The translations under genes were made by a program, and so were the position numbers. A stretch of 64,000 bases of DNA from Blakeslea trispora (taxonomy: Eukaryota; Mucoromycota; Mucoromycetes; Mucorales; Choanephoraceae), in the NCBI GenBank assembly GCA_025331445.1, contig JAIWNE010000016.1:186001-250000 (forward strand), given 5' to 3'. A model generated the notes under the pieces. It worked only from the letters and a program-made list of their open reading frames with translations. It was not told where the DNA came from and did no database searches. This document shows, piece by piece, positions 34,112-46,041 of the stretch. How positions within the stretch are numbered: position 1 is the first letter of the stretch; each line of letters begins with the position of its first letter.

Positions 34112-36470
34112 TTATAATGACAAAGTATCTTCACTATCATAGCCCTCTTCATCAGACTCTTCTTCTTCCTTCTTTCTATTTTGAGCAGATTCGTAGCACG
34201 ATTTCATGAACTCTTTATACTCTGGTGTCTTTAGGAAACGGGGGACTGAGTCTTGAGCCATTGTGCGGCATACATGATCATTGACTTGTTCATACAGCTG
34301 AACTAGCTTATAAAGACAATCCTGAGGACTGTCTTGAATGCCTTCTTTAATAGATATTTGAAGTGATCCGTTGTTGCCATTGATCGGTCGCTTGCCATCT
34401 TTCTTTTTCCCATTGTATGATGGCATTGCGATGGCTGATGACACAATCCCTTGAGAAGATACTGAGATAGACCCAAAAGGGACATTAGACGAGTCGGCCA
34501 CTGTTGTTTTTTTTGTTCTGTATCCGACCGCATCTTCATCGCTATCATCTGTCAATGACGCATAACTGAATGTGCTCTGTATGTATTGAATGATATCATA
34601 CCGAAGACCGTGATCAATGTTTAGTTCGCTAGGTGCATTCTCGGGACAAAAGTAAGTATTGTAAATGGCAAGTCCATACACTAGCAATACGTTTACCAAG
34701 GAAGAAGAGAGCTGCAAATAATGAAAGTCAACAACGTGACCTTCTTCCACAATACATCCTGATTTCTTGATTAATGCATTATAATCCACCCAAAAATTGA
34801 TGTTTTCTTCACAGAAATTTTTTTTCAGGAAATTCCTAAAATACATGCGGGCTAAAGGGTCCTCTAGAATAGCTTGAAGACGAGCAATCTGCGACACAGT
34901 CTGTGAATGGGAGTTTATTTGGTCTGCGATCAATGAGCAGCTTGCTTCGGTGGTGTCTCCAACGCTTAGCTGCGACAGTTGGTTTGTTGCTTCTTCTTCG
35001 GAGCAAGTGCTAAAAGAAGCCTCGTTGACAAGAGTGTGGTTATCTCGATAAGCATTTGATTCATGACCAGGGACAAATGCATTGTTGGAAGGCTTCATTG
35101 ATCTGTCTTCATCTGTTTTTGGCTGACTTACGGGTGTTGTTGCATGTTGCGCTGTCAACATCTTTGGAGTGATACTTGCATAATTAGTTGAAGAAACTAC
35201 CGCCGTAGTAGGCGACATACGACTGGTATAATCTTCTTTCTTTGATCTGAAAGGAGATTTGTGTCCACTTCCATTACTGTTGTTTGTTTTGATACTACTG
35301 CTGCTGCTAGTGGTACCTGTCGTGGCAGAACTTTGAGTTCTTGATCTTGAAACATGCATACCAGGTCCGCTTCCGCTAGACAAGAAACTTTGTAATCGAG
35401 TCGAAGAATCGATCATTTGACGGCCTTTGTCGGTCAGGTAATACTGAGTTCTTCTTCCTGCTTTAAAGAGAACAGACCTGTCTCTCTTGCTAAGATCCCT
35501 GTCTGATTTGTCAAAAACTTGAAGCATCCATCCATATTGTACAAACTCGGCTGCAATGGCTATGGCTTCGTCTTCTGAAACAGCACTAGTATATTCACTA
35601 ATCCATTCAAGACATTGATGACCATAAAAGGTATCTTTGTATTCTTTTAGATTTGAATTGTTTACTCCTGAAATATCAGAACAGATTAAGTTTTTTTTTT
35701 AGTATCTAATCCCTTTCTGTATTGGTTTTTTTTTTTATCTCACCACCAACATCATCTATCATTAGATTATCTGTAGGCATATAAAGCATCATCGTTTTAA
35801 AAGCATCCATCATATTGGGTCTTGAGAAAGCTATCTGATCGTCCTCTAACAGTCGTTCAAACTGTACAATTTTAAATGTCTGGATATGAGAGAGATGGGT
35901 TTGCATATGCTTTATTGAGATACAAGCTCGATGACTGAAATCTCGAATGACATATTTGCCTTTGGATGTCGGGATCCAAATGCCACGATCCTTCATTGTT
36001 CGATTTTGCGGGTCTGTAGCGTTCTCGACTAAGCGTGCATTGATAAAATGCTGACCCAAGGTCTTTGCAATGGCTCGCGACATACTAAAAGTAGTAGTAG
36101 TTCGTGTAATCAGAGGCTTACTAGGGTCGAGAGGATTTGGTGTCGATACAAGGTGTGTGAATTCCAAGTGGCCTAAACATTCCACTGCTTCGTCTGTTGT
36201 AAATGTATGAGGATATGTTCGAAGTAAAGAGCGATGATCCGTTAAAGGCACTTGGATAAGCAGGGCTCCAAATAAGTCAAATAATTCCTAAAGTATATAT
36301 ATATTGATTCTTATTAGCATTAGTTTCGTCATCTAATATCTAAACCTGATAATAAAAAAAAAAGTGGTTGAGCAGTAAATTGGCATTCCATTCACCTTAG
36401 CATACGGACGTCCTTTTGAATTAACGCGCATCATTGTAGTATATGTAGACATGTTGGCTGAATTAGGCAT
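34112..36470 (-). CDS. SST2: DEP- and RGS-domain G-protein regulator (Sst2-like)
   Basis: GTPase-activating protein for heterotrimeric G-alpha subunits, ending pheromone or nutrient signals at the plasma membrane. Three exons: 36396-36470, 35744-36287, 34112-35667; 724 residues. N-terminal DEP-type regions: 'ELFDLFGALLIQVPLTDHRSLLRTYPHTFTTDEAVECL' and a second one around 'YGHQCLEWIS..AIAIAAEFVQYGWMLQVFD'. A Ser/Thr-rich linker follows, then the RGS domain from about residue 469 ('LEDPLARMYFRNFLKKNFCEENINFWVDY') to 'VPRFLKTPEYKEF' near the end. The RGS domain is split by a long insertion of about 100 residues, as in fungal Sst2 proteins. The C-terminus is acidic. Start: the first ATG, followed by 'MRVNSKGRPYAK'. 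Mucorales have several RGS paralogues, so the symbol is tentative. Confidence 0.88.
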
Positions 36471-36643
36471 TGTATTATCACAAATAAAAAATAAAGAAGA
36501 AACGAAAGGAAGAAAAAGAAAAGCAAACGAGCGAGAATTAAAAAAAAAAGGAGAAAAAAAGTCTATTGTCTATTTATTAGTTTTATACAAGCAAATCCAA
36601 CTATCAAAGTCGTTTGTGTTCCCATCTTACAGCTAAATCTAAA

Positions 36644-37687
36644 TCAATTAAGAAAATTAGTATGGACATGATTCCCCTCTTTTTGTTTTGTTATTTCGTT
36701 TACCTTTGAAAATTTTGAGAAAACAACATCTAGCAAAGATCTTTTGCGACTGCCCCAAGTAACATCCCATAACTCGCCATTGTTAAACTGATCCATATCT
36801 TCCCAGCCTTCAAAAATGGGCGTTTTGTCCAACATGATTTGGCGACCTGAAGCAGTCTTCACACCCAAGACTTTGTGTGATCGGAACGATGCTAACGTAT
36901 AGATTTTTTTTGCTAGCGACCTTCCGGTTTCGTTAGGATCTATAGATATCCATACTTGATTTTCGTCATCAATAGATCTGACAGCAATTTGGCGAGCATG
37001 TTTGGTTTCTAAACAACAATACATCTACGTTAATCGCTCTCAAAGACGGTCAAATGTATTTATCAAGATGAAAACAAAGCATCCATACTTACTGGGTGGT
37101 AATCCCTCAACCAAAACGATGTCTGCTATCTTTTTTTCCCTTTCCTTTTGTTCTTTTGTCGGTTTCACTTGGTATTCAGAATCATCTGCTGGTTTAGGCT
37201 TTAAAGAATTAGCTGATTTTGAAGAGTGCACAGATTGAATGAAAGACGTGGCTCTTGAACTACTTTTATCAGACGATGGCATACAGCATGATTGTGGGCG
37301 ACTGGAAATATAACATGGCTGGCTCACAACAGAAAGGGAAGGTAGCATGAATGATGTCCTGCTACCATAGTCGAAGCTTGTACTATGACGCGGTCGATGA
37401 AAATAATGTCGCCCTTGTACGACAGACGAGGCAGTTGATCGCTCAAAGTAACTGTTATTTGTGTTACATGGTAAAGGAGGTATTGGCTTACTGTAGAAAG
37501 CTGGTGGTGGTGGTGGGCAATAATAGGGCTCTATGGGCCATCCATGTGCCATATAAGGTAACGAGAGTCGCCAAACCTCACGGTTTGATTGAATTAGAGG
37601 CATGCTTGTTTCATCAACAAGAGGCGAAAATGACCTGTCAAATGTCTCTTTTGGAGTTAAATGAACTATGGCACCACTACCACTCAT
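36644..37687 (-). CDS. Uncharacterised protein: disordered N-terminus plus small folded C-terminal domain
   Basis: Two exons, 37093-37687 and 36644-37008 (GT-AG intron 37009-37092); 319 residues. Family not recognised. Residues 1-150 are Pro/Ser/Tyr-rich ('YYCPPPPPAFYSKPIPPLP') and look disordered; a charged helix follows ('KPTKEQKEREKKIADIVLVEGLPP'). The C-terminal 100 residues alternate strands and helices ('RQIAVRSIDDENQVWISIDPNE', 'LAKKIYTLASFRSHKVLGVKT', 'LDKTPIFEGWEDMDQFNNGELWDVTWG') in a way that recalls ubiquitin-like or Ras-association folds, which is only a guess. A further GT-AG intron near the 3' end could change the last residues (FSK then stop). It lies just upstream of, and codirectional with, the RGS gene (173 bp). 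Confidence 0.7.
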
Positions 37688-40315
37688 CCCTTAAACAGAT
37701 CAAAAGAAAAGAAAAAGATAGAAACAAAAGAAGGGGGGAAGAGAAAAGCAGTATAATGAGGCAAAAGCAGAAAAAAGAACAAAGACAGAAAAAGAGGAAT
37801 TGAAAAGTCAGTCCTATATAAAATGTGAACACAGAATGTTATGTCTTTCATTTGCTGTTTTCTCTCATTTGTTTACAGTTGTCCTTTTTTGCTTTATTGG
37901 AGACTGAATTTTTAGTGTCAGATTTGACAGGTAAAAATAACTTTATATTGGCGGACAACAATTATCCGGCAAAAAAAAAAGGAACAGATTTTATGATAAA
38001 GCAGATCATCCTTGGTAGTCAAGTTGCTGCTCAATTACGCCAAGTTTCCGAAACTAAAAAAAGGGGGGGGGTTTCGACTTGTTTCTCTTGTATGGCTACA
38101 TAAAGCATCAAGTATGGTGAATATGCAGAGTACCTCAAATTATTGAATGTGTACAAACTTTGACTCAAATGATCAATTTCTATTAATTTCCAGGAATAGA
38201 AACAAGAATTGTTGATCTACGTAATCGACTCGACCAAACAAGACAAGTTAAAAAAGGAAAGTCTCAGTCATTTGGATAGTACATGTGTAGAGACAAGGCA
38301 CTTTCTTGATTTACCTAAAAGATGTTACCGAGAAAGCTTTATTCCAAAGTCTCTTTCATAGGATAGAAATTTACCTGAAAGTCAAATATATAAAAAGTAA
38401 ATGTTGACCCAAAAAAAAACAGAGCAGCTAAAGTGATCTAAAGAGTATTCTTCAATCAATGTTTTGATTTTGTCGGACTGAAAACATTTTGTGGGAGTAA
38501 ACCAGACCTCTGCTTATCAAGCAGCAATGGCATTGGTCGCAGACTTGCAACAATGATCTTGAGATACCAAAAGTAGAAATTAGTATTTGTTCAATATGAG
38601 CTGAATATTAAATTAAAAGGTTAGACCAAAGTGTTTTGTGACCTTCCTGACCAATTTCTGACACTATGTGCGGGTGGTTATGCTGACTTTGGATCATTTG
38701 TATACACTGGACCCTTCTTGTTCATTTCGATCGGTATTCTAGGAGATCTGATCGTATACAATTTGTTGAACTTGAATTCAGGCAATTTAAAAGTACAAGA
38801 AAAAAATCAAATGTATACGAAGGAGAGAATAAGTATGGAAGTTGATGTATGGCAAAGTAGAGACAAGACCATTTTCAAATGATAGAAAATAGAAAATGAG
38901 ATGATTTTAGCGCATCGAAAAATAGAAAAATATATAAAGCTACTTGTAGTAAAATCATAGAGTCGCCTTCCAAGAGTACCACATTGGAGATGTTATATTG
39001 TCATGGTAAACAACAGGCTGCAATAGAGAAGAAGAAAAAGGCCTGAGAATGGAGAACCCAGAAAGAGACAGAAAGGAACACTAAAGAGATTCACAAAAGC
39101 AGCACAAGAGGCATAAAAAAGCACAAGGGGCACAAAAAAAGCAGGAAGAAGATTATGGAACTCTCTTTGAGCCTCCCGCATTAACAGTTAAGCTGCTGAA
39201 ACAATGTCATCCCGTATCCGCTATTATTTTCCTGAAAGCAAGACTCAATGGCTCCAAGCGGATTAATGACATAGACTATGAGTTGATGTGAATGAAGTGC
39301 AGAAATAGAGAAAAAAAAAACACAAGATCATGGATTGATGAGAGTAATAATACAGCTGTATGCCAACATTGCACAAGATGCACTTGATTGAGACCCACAG
39401 TGATTCATAAGAAAATCCTTGAGTAGTTTTCATAATAACATATTACTTTCTTCTAGTCCTAGATACATAAATGCAAATACTATCAAGACATTTTAACAAT
39501 CTCTTTATATACGATTACAACAAACTCGAGTCAAAACATGCTCATAATGTTGAGAATTTTCAAAGACATATATTCATGACAACTGGCTTTTGCGCCTCAA
39601 GAAATTCCTTGTGCTGCTAAACTTGGTATTACACAAATCATAGCTTCATTTTTATTCTTTTACCTTATATTTTCCAAAATCAAATTGGAAGCAATGAAGA
39701 CAAAGTAATGCAACGCACGTGCCACATGAGTGATCGGAGTCAAGTCTACGAGTATGATCAGCAAATGCCTTGTTGCATTTCCAACAATCATTTATTGTTG
39801 GTTTATCTTCACTAGTGAAGACTATTCAGGTTAATGTACAAATAAATGAATTGTTTTAGTAGCCTACTACCTAAAGTGCTTTGAATAAAGAAAGAGACTT
39901 ATTATTTGTATATGGAACCAACATTACTTTCTTCTTAGGCAGTGTAGTTTCCAAAACAGAACAACAGTAAATTGCTTTATAGCAACTGTTTTTGTAAGAA
40001 AAAGATTTAAATCTTGTAGCACCATTGTCCTACACGACTAGACCTTTTTTTTTTGCTGTTATGGTCTCTCTTGTACTGTTTGGCATTCAGTTCCATACTG
40101 AAACACATTTAGCTATAAGACAATAATAAAACAACAGACAGAAGAGAAAGAAAGAGTTTTTATTTTTGTTTGCTATTTTTTTTTCTTTTTAGTAAAGAGA
40201 ACAATACAGATCTTGTTCCACCCTAAAGAAAAAGATAAACCCGAATTATCTTTTTTTTTTTTTGTTTCTTTCCTTTTTCGTTCCTTTTTTTTTTATATAG
40301 ATAAATAAAGCAAAC
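37688..40315. other. Long gene-poor region with one Cys-rich exon candidate
   Basis: 2.6 kb without a full gene. The minus strand at 39652-39821 carries an open, Cys-rich stretch described separately. Poly-T/poly-C tracts before 40316 form the leader of the next gene. No other coding feature was supported. Confidence 0.4.
39652..39821 (-). pseudogene. Cys-rich exon fragment, possible zinc-binding protein
   Basis: After a possible splice acceptor (AATAG at 39822-39826) the minus strand reads 'DCWKCNKAFADHTRRLDSDHSCGTCVALLCLHC' in short blocks, with three CxxC pairs and two histidines, to a stop at 39652. Upstream at about 39875-40010 another open stretch ('LPKKKVMLVPYTNNKSLSLFKAL') ends in a stop before any usable donor, so a whole gene could not be built. 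It may be a decayed gene, or an exon whose partners I missed. Confidence 0.35.
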
Positions 40316-42088
40316 ATGCTGGTCAAAGCCATAAAGAAACAAAGTTCATTACAGCAGACTTTAGCCTTTGTTGCGCTGGCGACTACTATTCTGTTTATTT
40401 GGTCACAAGTTGACTCGATCGAGCGATTGTTTGATCAACACAAACCCATCGTGATTCAGTACGAAACAGATCCTGCCAGTTGGCCTGTCCAACGAAAAGA
40501 GAATGAACCAACCCTAAGACAGGCCAGTTTGTTTCCAGCTTCAGTTTTCTCGAGACAAAATCCACAGGCATTACCATCTGTGACAGCAATTATCAATAGA
40601 GTCGACAAAAACCATCAAGGAGTCATACAGATGATAGAACATTTATCTAGATATCCATTCATCCGAGAGATTATGGTCTATAATCAACTGATAGAAAGAC
40701 CATTACAAATAAAAGTAAGCTTTTGTCTTTCCCGTCTCGTTTTATAGCTAACACTTTATGCGTCAGAATTCATCCTCTAGTTTAGACATACCAATTCAAC
40801 TGATTGAAGCACCTTTGACAAACTCAAGCAAATTCAGAGCCTGTGCTAATGCCACTTACGACCATTGTTATTTTCAAGACGACTTGTGGTTTAATACCTA
40901 TCTTGATAGTCTCTATACCCATTTCATTCGCTATCCTGAACATTTCGTTGTGCACACAAGACCCTCTAATTATATTGATTACATGACTTGGCGATTCAAA
41001 AACCAAGGTAAACTCATTCATAGGTTGACTATGTCCTATACTCTACATTCGCTAATTGTAATCATGTTTAGCCAATTTGCTTCATACGGGTTATGCTGAT
41101 CTTCGTTATGGTGCCTTTGTGTCGCGTCAGAAAGTCCAACGATTTCTAAACCAGACAGAGACGTATGGATTGGATGTCCATCAACTCAAATATGCTGATG
41201 TTTATTTTTCAATTTGGTTGAACCAGTATCCTTATATGATTACCAACTCATTACTGTCCTCTGGCAGAGACAGCTTTAAGCAGATAGATACCGTTAACAA
41301 TAGAAGGCAGGTTCAACATCATATGGTAAGCTAGTTTGTAAGTTTAATAAAAAAAAAAAAGGATGGTGATGTTTATTTTGTATATGTATACAGTACCAAG
41401 CCTTGACTATGCTTGAATCTGGATTGATGCAAAACAATTCGACAAAGGCTTTCGAAGATACCAGTTTAATGCCTGTTGCAAAAGAAAGAGATGTTCGTTC
41501 AAGCTGCTCTAATGATCGCTGTTTATTTATTACCAATATAAGTTCTATGCCTGATATTGAATCGGAAGAACACATTGAATTCAACTCAAGTTTAATTGCC
41601 AATCTCTCTTTTTATGAACAAGCCTATCAAAACTATCTAATGCCTATGAAAGCTGATTTTATTCATCAATACGAAGGAAAGGCGGTTGATTCCAACGCAC
41701 AGACTTGTTGGCATATTCAGTCCAGTAAGTTACTTGTTGTCACCAATGAAACAAGAGAGCTAATTGAATTTTAGATCCAAAGACAGGAGATTATTTTGGA
41801 TTGTATATGGCAGGCGATATTCAAGCTAAGAGTCTCACAATGTATACACCTTATCAATTCAAGCAGCCTCTTGATGAAGTGTTTGAAGTGACAGCTCAAT
41901 TTGTGATGTACGGATCTTGGGAGAATTGTACCATTGAATTGCCTCATACTCAACTAGATCATCATACTGGATTTCGATTTGCTTGTCCATATGGCCAGCC
42001 AATTAAGTCTATTCGTATTAGTTTTCGACAAGACTTACAAGAGCCATTTGAGTTGTGTGGTCTGAGAATAGACAATTTTGTAATTTAA
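40316..42088 (+). CDS. Putative type II membrane glycosyltransferase
   Basis: Five exons: 40316-40714, 40767-41007, 41072-41325, 41394-41724, 41775-42088, all GT-AG; 512 residues. A short basic N-terminus and one hydrophobic segment at about residues 14-32 ('QQTLAFVALATTILFIWSQV') give the type II topology of Golgi glycosyltransferases. Residues about 85-190 have a GT-A-like layout: 'LPSVTAIINRVDKNHQGVIQMIEHLSRYPFIREIMVYNQ', then 'YFQDDLWFNTYLDSLYTHF', where the DD could serve as a DxD-type metal site, and 'LHTGYADLRYGAFVSR'. The C-terminus is a separate beta-rich region ('FEVTAQFVMYGSWENCTIELP'). Similar proteins occur widely in fungi without a defined activity. Donor and acceptor unknown; the enzyme class is inferred from topology and motif layout. 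Confidence 0.7.
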
Positions 42089-44531
42089 TAAAAATCTGAG
42101 AATAAAAGATCATTTTTCTATGATGCAGTTTGGCTACTGCATCCATAAATTCCATTTGGGCAGAGAGTAAAGCTCTGTTGTCAAAAAAAGAAGCACCAAT
42201 AATTTACCAGAGCAAACCAAAAGCTGACAATGGTAAAATCTAAAGTTAAAGAGAAAGGCAAAAATAGGCAACCTTTCTGTTCTTACTTGGCGCGTAGAGC
42301 ATAAGAAGGTTCATCAAGTTGATTCTCTCCTATTTTGCAGTTAGAAGAGGCCTGAGTGTGGCTCCAAACCCCCCCTAACCAACAAATAAAATGCAATGTA
42401 AAGAGTTGCAATCATATGTCACTACACAATCAACTAGACCTATTTATTGATGAAAGAGCAAAGCTCACCAACTATAACATTTCAAATTCAAGTAGAAAGA
42501 CAAATTGATGCAAACTATAGCTGCTGCAACACATGGTGTAACTAGATGCATTTAATCAGTAGTTTGAAGAAAGGCCATATACATTTAAAGCCTTGTTTGC
42601 TCGCTTAGTTTATTAGAGAGGCTTTTCAAGTCTAGTACTGCTTTACATCATATACCTATACTAAAAATAATAGATCTGAATTCAATTTGAATAAACTAGC
42701 CAAAGTGTCGCTTTATTTTATACTCCAATTGACGTAAATGTCAGTCAGTGCAAGAGTCATTGCTTTTGCAAACATCAATTACCATATGTATGTATCTGTG
42801 TTATAGTGCTAGAATCATTTCATTGGATTGCTTATCATACAAGCATGAATACTCGGTATGCCTTGTTGAGATACAGTCCATACAAGTACTCAGTAAGGTT
42901 TGGTCTTTGAATGCACAATATAAAAGGTTCCTTTTTTAACAAAAGTGTTAAACTAAGGAGTAAAATCTCTTTGCATTTCTTTTCTTGACCAGTTTTTGAA
43001 AGGTCAAGTGAGAAGAGACTGAATGTCTTCATTTACCAGAGACAATTCTGTTGACTAATGTGCATACAGCAAAGAGTGCATGTTTGAGGCGGAAAAGATA
43101 ATTAAACAGTCATTGTCTTCTTAAAGTTCTAGTTTTTTTTTTTGCTAGCTACATGATCTTCACGACATGGCTAGACCAGGAATCGATAGTACGAACCTTA
43201 ATTCTTACCTGCATTTCATTCTTCTAAACTGATTCTAGAATTCGGCAACCAAAGCCTACATAATTAGAATAAAGCATTGGATATGACTGTTATAATTTAC
43301 TGAGGTACTTAACACCTCCAAATGAGCCTTTGCAGACTTATTATCATATGGTCATAGTCTTCGTTTCGTATTGGTTTATCTGTTGGGCTTTTTAATCATC
43401 GCAATTTTTAGATGTAACAAGTGTAATATTCCAAACAACCTAATCATTCACTACGACTAGGCAAAATATGCACTTGGAAATAATGGATCGCTATTTAGAC
43501 GGCATACATAACAAACCTTTTTTTTTTCTTACTATGGCTACGGAACTGAGGCAACTATCGCCGAAGAGTACATTTCTTCCGCTTTCATTTTTTTTTTATA
43601 GTAATGATGGTTTTTTGCGATCGTGTTTTGGATTTCAGATAAAACTTAGATGCATTTAAGTCAATTTTATGACAAAAGTTATGAGCAATCCAATGCCAAT
43701 AGCTTGAGTTCTACATTCTAAATCAGCTCGACTTCTTGGCATAGCATTTTGTGCTGCACAGAAGGTGATTTGTATTTGCGACAACAAGTCAGAGCATCCC
43801 GAAAAGAGGTCAGTAGGCTGCCCTTCCAAAGTAACTCAGCATGGAATATCATTCTACTGTTGGGAAATTGATTTTACAAACACTGTCGAATTCATATCGG
43901 TAGTGTTGAAGGACTCTTATCGTATTGATGTGCTTCTGAGAGACTTTCATGTAATAAATTTGAGATACAAGAAGAGTGAAAGGAGAAACTTGAAGGAGAC
44001 CACAAAGAAGTTGAAGGAAAATCTTGATGGAAGTATGAAAAAACACTCTGAAGAATAAAAAAAAAAAGTCTCCTTTCAATCCAAAAAAAAAAATTCATCA
44101 TGAAAAGATCTGTAAGCTGCAAGATTTGAAAGAGCTCAAAGAAGAATACAGAAGATGTAACGTTAGTAAAAAGAAAAAAAGCAGAAGTTGCTCTTACTTC
44201 ATTGCTTGATTTGAAAGATCCGTGCTCCAATCAAGCCATACAATAGCTAGTGTAAATTTCAACCAAGTGTTACTAAAAGATGGTAATCAATACCAGTTGA
44301 AAATAGCAAGAAAGAAAAAAAAAGACATAGCTTGAAGCTGACGTGATTACAAATCTACTAGGCCTAGCTCATTTGTTTTCAATTTCTTTTACAATCTGGC
44401 TTTAGGTAGATGCTCACTAAATTAAGGCTTGACAGTAACCAACCTGCAAAATTACATGTATTCAAAGACACAACGCTTATGGTGCTCTCCTATACACTAA
44501 CGGGCAACAGCCTAGTTTTCAAACATTTATA
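42089..44531. other. Gene-poor region with a transposase N-terminal relic
   Basis: 2.4 kb. Plus-strand 43765-44058 reads as a decayed Tc1-like transposase N-terminus (listed separately), followed by Lys/Glu-rich coiled-coil-like scraps to about 44220. Nothing else was recognised. Confidence 0.4.
43765..44058 (+). pseudogene. Relic of a Tc1-like transposase N-terminal (helix-turn-helix) region
   Basis: The reading 'RSVGCPSKVTQ', then 'FTNTVEFISVVLKDSYRIDVLLR', lines up with the DNA-binding region of Tc1/mariner transposases (G-R-P-S-K-V-T, then a second helix-turn-helix with LKDxYGIDVS). It lacks a catalytic domain and runs into unrelated Lys-rich codons. The likeness is by eye. Confidence 0.4.
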
Positions 44532-45692
44532 TTATTGATCCTTGACAATGAGACTATCTTTCATTCCTGCATACTCGGTCCAACTTCCATCATACACAGC
44601 TAGCTCTCGTGCACCTATTCTTTCTAAAGCCAGATATAGAATAGATGCAGTGATACCACTTCCTTTTGAAGAGAAATAAGGCAGGAGTTAGATAGCAATA
44701 GACGCTATTGTGCATTTACTTACCACAACTAGTGATGATCTCCTTATTCAAATCCACTTGTTTGGATTTGAAAAGATGTCGAAGTTTCTCATCATCTAGC
44801 ATCACACCATTATCGACAACATCGTCGAATGGAACGCTAATAGAGCCAGGCATGTGTCCTGAGCTCAAGCCAGCTCGAGGTTCTGGAGCTTCACCAGTAA
44901 ACCGAGGATAAGGACGAGCATCCAAGACTTGGGCACCTGCCTGGCCCCTTTGAATTTTGTGTGCATTAGCTAAAACTGTTTTGTAATTGCGAACAAGATC
45001 AGGTTTTAGCTCAGGAACAGGGTAATTTTTAGGTTCCACAGGTTTTGGAGAACCTGTCTCTACAGGGCCACCTTCCTTTTCCCATAAAGATAAACTTCCA
45101 TTTAATACCGAGACTGAATTATGGCCAAATGCCTACATGATAAATCAGATGCTTTTTTTTTTAGATACATTGAGTATTGCTATATGTGCTAGCTTGTCAA
45201 ACCTTGAAAGTCCAGTAGACGCGACAGGCCGAACGAACACCATACGTATCATAAACTACAACGTGATCGTCCCGACCAATACCCATTTTACCTATTATCT
45301 AATTTGAGCATAAATCGACAGGTACAGATGCAGATGATACATACCTACAGCTTCAGCAAACATTTCTGGTGCTGGAAGCATATGAGGAAGATCACTTGTA
45401 GTATCCTTAATGGTATCAATGCCAAAAAACTGACTACCAACGATACGCTTATCTAGATACTCTTGAAAAGGATCTCGATTTGCGTTTGGCATATGCCAAG
45501 AACCGTCCAAAACCTTAACAAGACCCAAAGATTCCTTTAGTTCCTTAGGCGAAACAAGACTACCGTAAGGCCTTTGCTGAACATGTGTAGCTATAGCTAT
45601 TTTTGACGTGTTTAAATGAAAAACTCATTGCTATGCATATCCTTATGTTGCTACTAACTTTTTTTAATCGTAGGACACGCTTGTTTAAACAT
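44532..45692 (-). CDS. TUM1: 3-mercaptopyruvate / thiosulfate sulfurtransferase (two-domain rhodanese)
   Basis: Transfers sulfur from mercaptopyruvate or thiosulfate; supplies sulfur for tRNA thiolation and detoxifies cyanide. Five exons: 45659-45692, 45345-45596, 45203-45291, 44724-45132, 44532-44662; 304 residues. The N-terminal inactive rhodanese domain includes 'LGLVKVLDGSWHMPNANRD', 'VVVYDTYGVRSACRVYWTF' and 'VSVLNGSL'. The C-terminal domain has 'QVLDARPYPRFTGEAPEPRAGLSSGHMPGS' and the catalytic loop C261-GSGIT, formed across the exon 4/5 junction; CGSG(V/I)T is typical of the mercaptopyruvate branch. The first exon (MFKQACPTIKK) is basic and may target mitochondria; it was chosen because the frame upstream of exon 2 is otherwise closed. 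Divergent from the FUSC-like gene. Confidence 0.92.
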
Positions 45693-46041
45693 ATTTCGAA
45701 AGATAAAAGAAAGATCGATAGAACTGGTTGTAATCTTTTCTATTTTTAGTGAATATATTGCTTGATGACGTTGCAGCACTTGTAGACTTTTTGCATCTGT
45801 TTTAGAGATGAAGTTTGAGTTAATCAAAGTTTAAATTTCCTATTATGTGGGCGGAGATCACTTTATTAACTTTATTTGGAAACGCCAATTTATACGACAA
45901 TGCAGTTTGGATATCAACCTTTAGCTGCCTTAGACTTATCTATGGCGCATATTAGGAATTTTTTTTTTTTAGCTGACAGATTTATATAAATATTGAAATG
46001 AAACATGTTTCTCTCTCTCTTCTTTCTTTATCTATATAATA
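45693..46041. promoter_or_regulatory. 349-bp divergent promoter, sulfurtransferase / FUSC-like transporter
   Basis: Only 349 bp separate the two start codons, so both promoters share this stretch. It contains a poly-T tract at 45960-45970 and a TATA-like 'TTTATATAAAT' at about 45980-45990, followed by a CT-rich leader of the plus-strand gene. Confidence 0.6.
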
